Source: Gammaproteobacteria bacterium
Lineage (GTDB): Bacteria; Pseudomonadota; Gammaproteobacteria; Thiohalobacterales; Thiohalobacteraceae
DNA: 64,000 nucleotides
Direction: 5' to 3'
Assembly (NCBI GenBank): GCA_018819175.1
Contig: JAHJQQ010000031.1
Span: forward strand, 1 to 64,000
The position numbers and the translations under genes are program-made. Of this stretch, positions 60,505 to 64,000 are shown piece after piece. Each line of letters starts with the position of its first letter. Within the stretch, counting starts at the first letter, position 1. The notes under the pieces were generated by a model. The model saw only the letters and a list, made by a program, of their open reading frames with translations, ran no database searches and had not been told where the DNA came from.

Positions 60505-61516
60505 GGCAGGGTCAACAGGTAAATTCACGGGTGCTGAACGCGCGGCGATTTTCCTGCTGTCGCTCGGTGAGAACGATGCTGCGCAGATCCTCAAGCATAT
60601 GGGGCCGAAGGAAGTGCAAAAGGTCGGTTCCGCCATGGCGTCGATGGCGAATGTCTCGCGCGATCAGGTAGCGACTATCCTGGGTGATTTCATCGATACA
60701 GCGGATAATCAGACCGCATTGGGTGTTGGCTCCGAGGAATATATCCGCAAGGTCATGATCGATGCCTTGGGCGAAGATAAGGCAGGAGGCTTGATCGATC
60801 GCATCCTCATGGGCCACAACACCAAAGGTCTTGAGGCACTCAAATGGATGGATGGCCGTGCGGTTGCGGAAATCATTCGGCTTGAACATCCGCAAATCAT
60901 GGCCATTGTACTGTCCTTCCTCGACCCCGATCACGCCGCTGAAGTGATTGGTTATCTGCCCGATCGCGTGCGCGTGGATGTGCTGTTGCGTATCGCCACG
61001 CTCGACGGTATTCAGCCGGCGGCGCTGGCGGAACTGGATGACATTATGGAACGTCAGTTCTCGGGCAACAGCAATAGTGTCAAGTCGGCTTCGGTGGGCG
61101 GTCTCAAAGCGGCGGCGAATATTCTGAACTTTGTCGGCGGTGCGATGGAAGGCGAGATCATGGAATTGATCAAGGATACTGATGCCGAATTGGGTCAGGA
61201 AATCCAGGATCTGATGTTCGTCTTTGACAATCTGGCCGATGTCGATGATCCAGGTATTCAGGCACTGATGCGCGAGGTGTCGTCCGATAATCTCATTATC
61301 GCCCTCAAGGGTGCCGACGAGGCCGTGCGCGAAAAAATCTTCAAGAACATGTCCAAGCGTGCGGCGGAAATGCTGCGCGACGATCTGGATGCGAAGGGAC
61401 CGGTGCGGCTGTCCGAAGTCGAAGCGGCGCAGAAGGAAATTCTCGCCATTGCACGGCGCATGTCCGAGTCCGGCGATATTGTTCTGGGTGGCAGTGGCGC
61501 CGAACAGTACGTGTAA
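60491..61516 (+). CDS. fliG: FliG: motor switch protein (341 aa)
   Basis: Rotor protein that contacts the stator and sets rotation. The N-terminal domain binds FliF (A-A-I-F-L-L-S-L-G-E near residue 18). The middle domain has E-H-P-Q-I-M-A near 132. The C-terminal domain carries the charged torque helix (D-D-P-G-I-Q then A-D-E-A-V-R-E-K-I-F near 275). ATG 60491 or 60497 may be the start; both overlap the end of fliF, implying coupling. Confidence 0.97.
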   Translation: MKMAEAGSTGKFTGAERAAIFLLSLGENDAAQILKHMGPKEVQKVGSAMASMANVSRDQVATILGDFIDTADNQTALGVGSEEYIRKVMIDALGEDKAGGLIDRILMGHNTKGLEALKWMDGRAVAEIIRLEHPQIMAIVLSFLDPDHAAEVIGYLPDRVRVDVLLRIATLDGIQPAALAELDDIMERQFSGNSNSVKSASVGGLKAAANILNFVGGAMEGEIMELIKDTDAELGQEIQDLMFVFDNLADVDDPGIQALMREVSSDNLIIALKGADEAVREKIFKNMSKRAAEMLRDDLDAKGPVRLSEVEAAQKEILAIARRMSESGDIVLGGSGAEQYV

Positions 61517-61525
61517 TTTTTCTAG

Positions 61526-61560
61526 ATACCAGGTGCTAGTTCCTGGCCCCTGACTATATT
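61526..61560. repeat. Small inverted repeat in the fliG-fliH gap
   Basis: CCAGG (61529-61533) and CCTGG (61542-61546) flank TGCTAGTT. The tract, with CTAG and TCCTGGCCCC, looks related to the one in the fliE-fliF gap. Confidence 0.35.
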
Positions 61561-61569
61561 GGAGGTTTC

Positions 61570-62217
61570 GTGCAGCGCGGTTCAACGGTCATGAGCAAGA
61601 TTATCCCCAAAGAAGAACTGAGCGGTATCGAGAATTGGTCACTTCCTGAAGTGAACATGACCGGGCGACCTGCGCCGGCGGCTCGCCCGGTAACCGCGCG
61701 CCAGCTTGAGGAACTGCAGCAAGAGGCGCGCGAAGAGGGCTTTCTGCAGGGCCGGCGTGAAGGCCTTGAAGCCGGAAAAAAAGACATCAAGGCGCGGGTG
61801 CATGAACTTGAAGCGTTGATGCATACCCTGGCGAAGCCACTGGAACAGTTGGATGCACAAGTCGAGCAGGAGTTGGTGCAGTTGGCCTTGGCCGTGGCGC
61901 GGCAACTCATCAGACGTGAACTCAAGACCGAGCCCGGTCAGGTATTGGCCGTCGTACGCGAGGCCATGGCGGCTTTGCCTGTCGCGGCGCGTAATGTGCG
62001 ATTGCATATGCATCCTGAAGATGCCGCATTGGTCCGTGAAAGCCTGTCGCTCGGTGATAACGAGCGTGGCTGGACCATTGTGGAGGATCCGGCACTCACT
62101 CGCGGTGGCTGTAAAGTCAGCAGCGATACCTCGCAGATCGATGCCAGTATTGAACGGCGATTGCATACAGTCATTACCAACATACTGGGTGGCGAACGCG
62201 AGTCCGATGCCGAATGA
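61570..62217 (+). CDS. fliH: FliH: flagellar export ATPase regulator (215 aa)
   Basis: Binds FliI and links it to the export gate. It has an E-E-G-F-L-Q-G-R-R-E-G-L-E-A-G glycine-repeat helix near residues 55-70. The C-terminal FliH/HrpE domain has L-A-L-A-V-A-R-Q-L-I-R and G-G-C-K-V-S-S-D-T-S-Q-I-D-A near 180. GTG 61570 follows GGAGG by four bases; the in-frame ATG 61591 lacks a ribosome site. Confidence 0.93.
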   Translation: MQRGSTVMSKIIPKEELSGIENWSLPEVNMTGRPAPAARPVTARQLEELQQEAREEGFLQGRREGLEAGKKDIKARVHELEALMHTLAKPLEQLDAQVEQELVQLALAVARQLIRRELKTEPGQVLAVVREAMAALPVAARNVRLHMHPEDAALVRESLSLGDNERGWTIVEDPALTRGGCKVSSDTSQIDASIERRLHTVITNILGGERESDAE

Positions 62218-62263
62218 TTCCGGCGCTCGTATTTATCACGACAACGCAACCTAGGGCAGCTCC

Positions 62264-63676
62264 ATGACCGGCATAGCGAATCGTTTACCGGACGCCAAAC
62301 GCACCAGCATCTGGCAGCAGCGTATCGCAGCCTATGCGCAGCGTGCACAGCATCCGGTGGCGCTGGACGTGGAAGGGCGGCTGACGCGGATGGTGGGCCT
62401 GACCCTGGAGGCGGTGGGTTGTCCAGCCGCGATTGGCGGACGCTGCATGATCGTCAATCCCGATAACTCGCGCATCGAGGCCGAGGTAGTCGGTTTCTCG
62501 GGTGAAAGACTATTTCTCATGCCGATTGGTGATATCCAGGGGCTGGCACCGAATGCGCGCGTGATTCCGACCCGACGCATGTGCGAGGCGGCCGTCGGTC
62601 CGGGTTTGCTGGGCCGCGTTTTGGACGGTGCAGGGCAGCCCTTGGACGGCAAAGGGCCGTTGGCCAGTGTGACTCGCGTGCCGTTGACCGGGCGTTCCAT
62701 CAATCCGCTGTCGCGCAAGCCGATCCGTGAACCCTTGGATGTGGGTGTGCGCACCATCAATGCGTTACTCAGTGTCGGTCGCGGCCAGCGTATGGGCCTG
62801 TTCGCCGGCAGTGGCGTCGGCAAGAGTGTATTGCTGGGCATGATGACCCGTTACACCAATGCCGATGTGATTGTGGTGGGTTTAATCGGTGAACGCGGCC
62901 GCGAGGTTGTGGAATTTGTACAAAACACCTTGGGTGATGAAGGTATGGCACGCGCCGTGGTGGTGGCCACACCGGCCGATACTTCACCCTTGATGCGCAT
63001 GCATGGCGCCATGCTGGCGACCAGTATCGCCGAATATTTCCGCGATCAGGGTCTGAATGTTTTATTGCTCATGGATTCGTTGACGCGTTTCGCCCAGGCG
63101 CAGCGCGAAATCGCCCTGGCCATCGGCGAGCCGCCGGCCACCAAGGGTTATCCGCCGTCGGTGTTCGCGAAATTGCCGCAGCTGGTGGAACGCGCGGGTA
63201 ATGGTGATGTCGGTGGTGGTTCGATTACCGCCTTCTATACCGTGCTGACCGAGGGCGATGATCAGCAGGACCCGATTGCCGACGCGGCGCGCGCGATCCT
63301 GGATGGCCATATTGTGCTGTCGCGTGATCTGGCCGAGGCCGGGCATTATCCGGCCATTGACGTCGAGGCGTCGATCAGCCGTGCCATGACGGAAATCACC
63401 GACGCCGGCCATCTCAATTCCGCGCGGCGCTTCAAACAGCTCTATTCGACCTATCGTCAGCACCGCGATCTGATCAGTGTTGGTGCCTATCAGAAGGGCG
63501 CCGATCCGCGTGTTGACGAGGCCATGGCCTATCAGCCGAGGATTATGGAATTCCTGCAACAGAACATGCATGAACCCGTCGCCCTGGTCGAAAGTCTGGA
63601 TGATCTGGACAAACTCATTGTACGTAAGTCTGTGCCTGCCACCACGCCGGCAAAGCCCGCAGCTGCACACCATTAG
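62264..63676 (+). CDS. fliI: FliI: flagellar type III export ATPase (470 aa)
   Basis: F1-beta-like ATPase that drives substrate entry. Walker A G-S-G-V-G-K-S is near residue 184, the L-L-L-M-D-S Walker B near 268, and the family stretch G-E-P-P-A-T-K-G-Y-P-P-S-V-F near 288. Length is normal. It lies 46 bases after fliH. Confidence 0.97.
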   Translation: MTGIANRLPDAKRTSIWQQRIAAYAQRAQHPVALDVEGRLTRMVGLTLEAVGCPAAIGGRCMIVNPDNSRIEAEVVGFSGERLFLMPIGDIQGLAPNARVIPTRRMCEAAVGPGLLGRVLDGAGQPLDGKGPLASVTRVPLTGRSINPLSRKPIREPLDVGVRTINALLSVGRGQRMGLFAGSGVGKSVLLGMMTRYTNADVIVVGLIGERGREVVEFVQNTLGDEGMARAVVVATPADTSPLMRMHGAMLATSIAEYFRDQGLNVLLLMDSLTRFAQAQREIALAIGEPPATKGYPPSVFAKLPQLVERAGNGDVGGGSITAFYTVLTEGDDQQDPIADAARAILDGHIVLSRDLAEAGHYPAIDVEASISRAMTEITDAGHLNSARRFKQLYSTYRQHRDLISVGAYQKGADPRVDEAMAYQPRIMEFLQQNMHEPVALVESLDDLDKLIVRKSVPATTPAKPAAAHH

Positions 63677-63691
63677 AGTGGCCATTGAATT

Positions 63692-64000
63692 ATGACGCGT
63701 AGCAAACGCATGCAGTCGGTTGTTGAAGTCACGGCCAGCAGCGAGCGTGAATCGGCGCGCGTCTTGGGCGAACTGCAAAAACGCGTGCAGGCGGCCGAAC
63801 AGCGATATCAGGAACTGATTCGCTATCGTGAGGACTATACCCAGCAGTTCGCCAACGGTGGCAGTCTGACGGTGGCGCGGCTGCAGGATTACCGAATTTT
63901 TCTGAGCCGCCTCAATCAGGCCGTCGAACAACAGCAGCAGCTGGTGGAACGCGCCCAGCAGGATTGCGCCAAGCAGCGTCAGCGCTGGATGGAAATCCAC
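63692..64000 (+). CDS. fliJ: FliJ: export chaperone-escort protein (5' part, cut by window end)
   Basis: 103 codons are present and the frame stays open at the window edge. The protein is all-helical and Gln/Arg/Glu-rich, with A-A-E-Q-R-Y-Q-E-L and V-E-Q-Q-Q-Q-L-V-E-R, like the coiled coil of FliJ that inserts into the FliI hexamer. It starts 15 bases after fliI, its normal place. FliJ is usually ~147 residues, so about a third is missing. Confidence 0.9.
   Translation, partial: MTRSKRMQSVVEVTASSERESARVLGELQKRVQAAEQRYQELIRYREDYTQQFANGGSLTVARLQDYRIFLSRLNQAVEQQQQLVERAQQDCAKQRQRWMEIH

Noticed and set aside
59125..60636. 503-codon open frame antisense to fliF/fliG
   Set aside because: The opposite strand is certain fliF and fliG; the antisense product has no family resemblance and arises from codon bias. 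The same holds for long antisense frames over hsdM (3750-4928), fliG (60512-61585) and cheV (18533-19468).
1..64000. CRISPR array, rRNA operon or insertion sequence
   Set aside because: No regularly spaced repeat-spacer array, rRNA signature or transposase gene was seen on either strand.

Overview
The window looks like a gammaproteobacterial chromosome segment with moderately high GC. The grounds are a Pseudomonas-type flagellar hierarchy (FleQ, FleS/FleR, sigma-54 and FliA promoters) and the matching gene order flgAMN | cheV-cheR-flgBCDEFGHIJKL | glycosylation genes | fliC-flaG-fliDST-fleQ-fleSR-fliEFGHIJ. I cannot name the genus from sequence alone.

Region 1 (1 to about 15590) is a defence/mobility island next to a tRNA-Ala(CGC) gene. 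After the 3' end of a fibronectin-III protein it holds a tyrosine recombinase with a helix-turn-helix/zinc-ribbon partner and an AlpA-like regulator, an operator-like region with five TTAGGC copies and a long inverted repeat, and an unrecognised 366-aa gene. Next come a complete type I restriction-modification operon (hsdM-hsdS-hsdR), an AT-richer two-gene unit (a GHKL-fold ATPase plus a 734-aa protein with a degenerate phosphoribosyltransferase-like motif), and a P4-type integrase facing the tRNA. The GHKL/PRTase-like pair is the best candidate here for an undescribed defence or signalling system.

Region 2 (15750 to 30720) is flagellar. ycgR, flgN, flgM and flgA read leftward; cheV, cheR and flgB to flgL read rightward and encode rod, hook, rings, muramidase and hook-filament junction. 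Promoters are readable: sigma-54 before flgA and flgB, FliA-type before flgM and cheV.

Region 3 (30900 to 49850) is a 19-kb, tightly overlapping glycosylation operon between flgL and fliC, the usual site of flagellin glycosylation islands. It starts at a good sigma-54 promoter. It has pseB, pseC, pseG and pseI for pseudaminic acid. A formyltransferase-like gene sits where the acetyltransferase pseH is expected, and an SpsF-type nucleotidyltransferase/aldo-keto reductase fusion may replace pseF. An SDR, ATP-grasp, methyltransferase, amidohydrolase, RraA-like and PIG-L deacetylase set follows, and the operon ends in a 2383-aa protein that strings together several glycosyltransferases, a sulfotransferase and TPRs. 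I infer a formylated, further tailored and possibly sulfated pseudaminic-acid-type glycan on flagellin.

Region 4 (49900 to 64000) carries a short flagellin gene (fliC) behind a FliA promoter, flaG, fliD (sigma-54 promoter), fliS, a fliT-like gene, fleQ, fleSR (sigma-54 promoter), fliE (probable sigma-54 promoter), fliF, fliG, fliH, fliI and the start of fliJ, which is cut by the window end.
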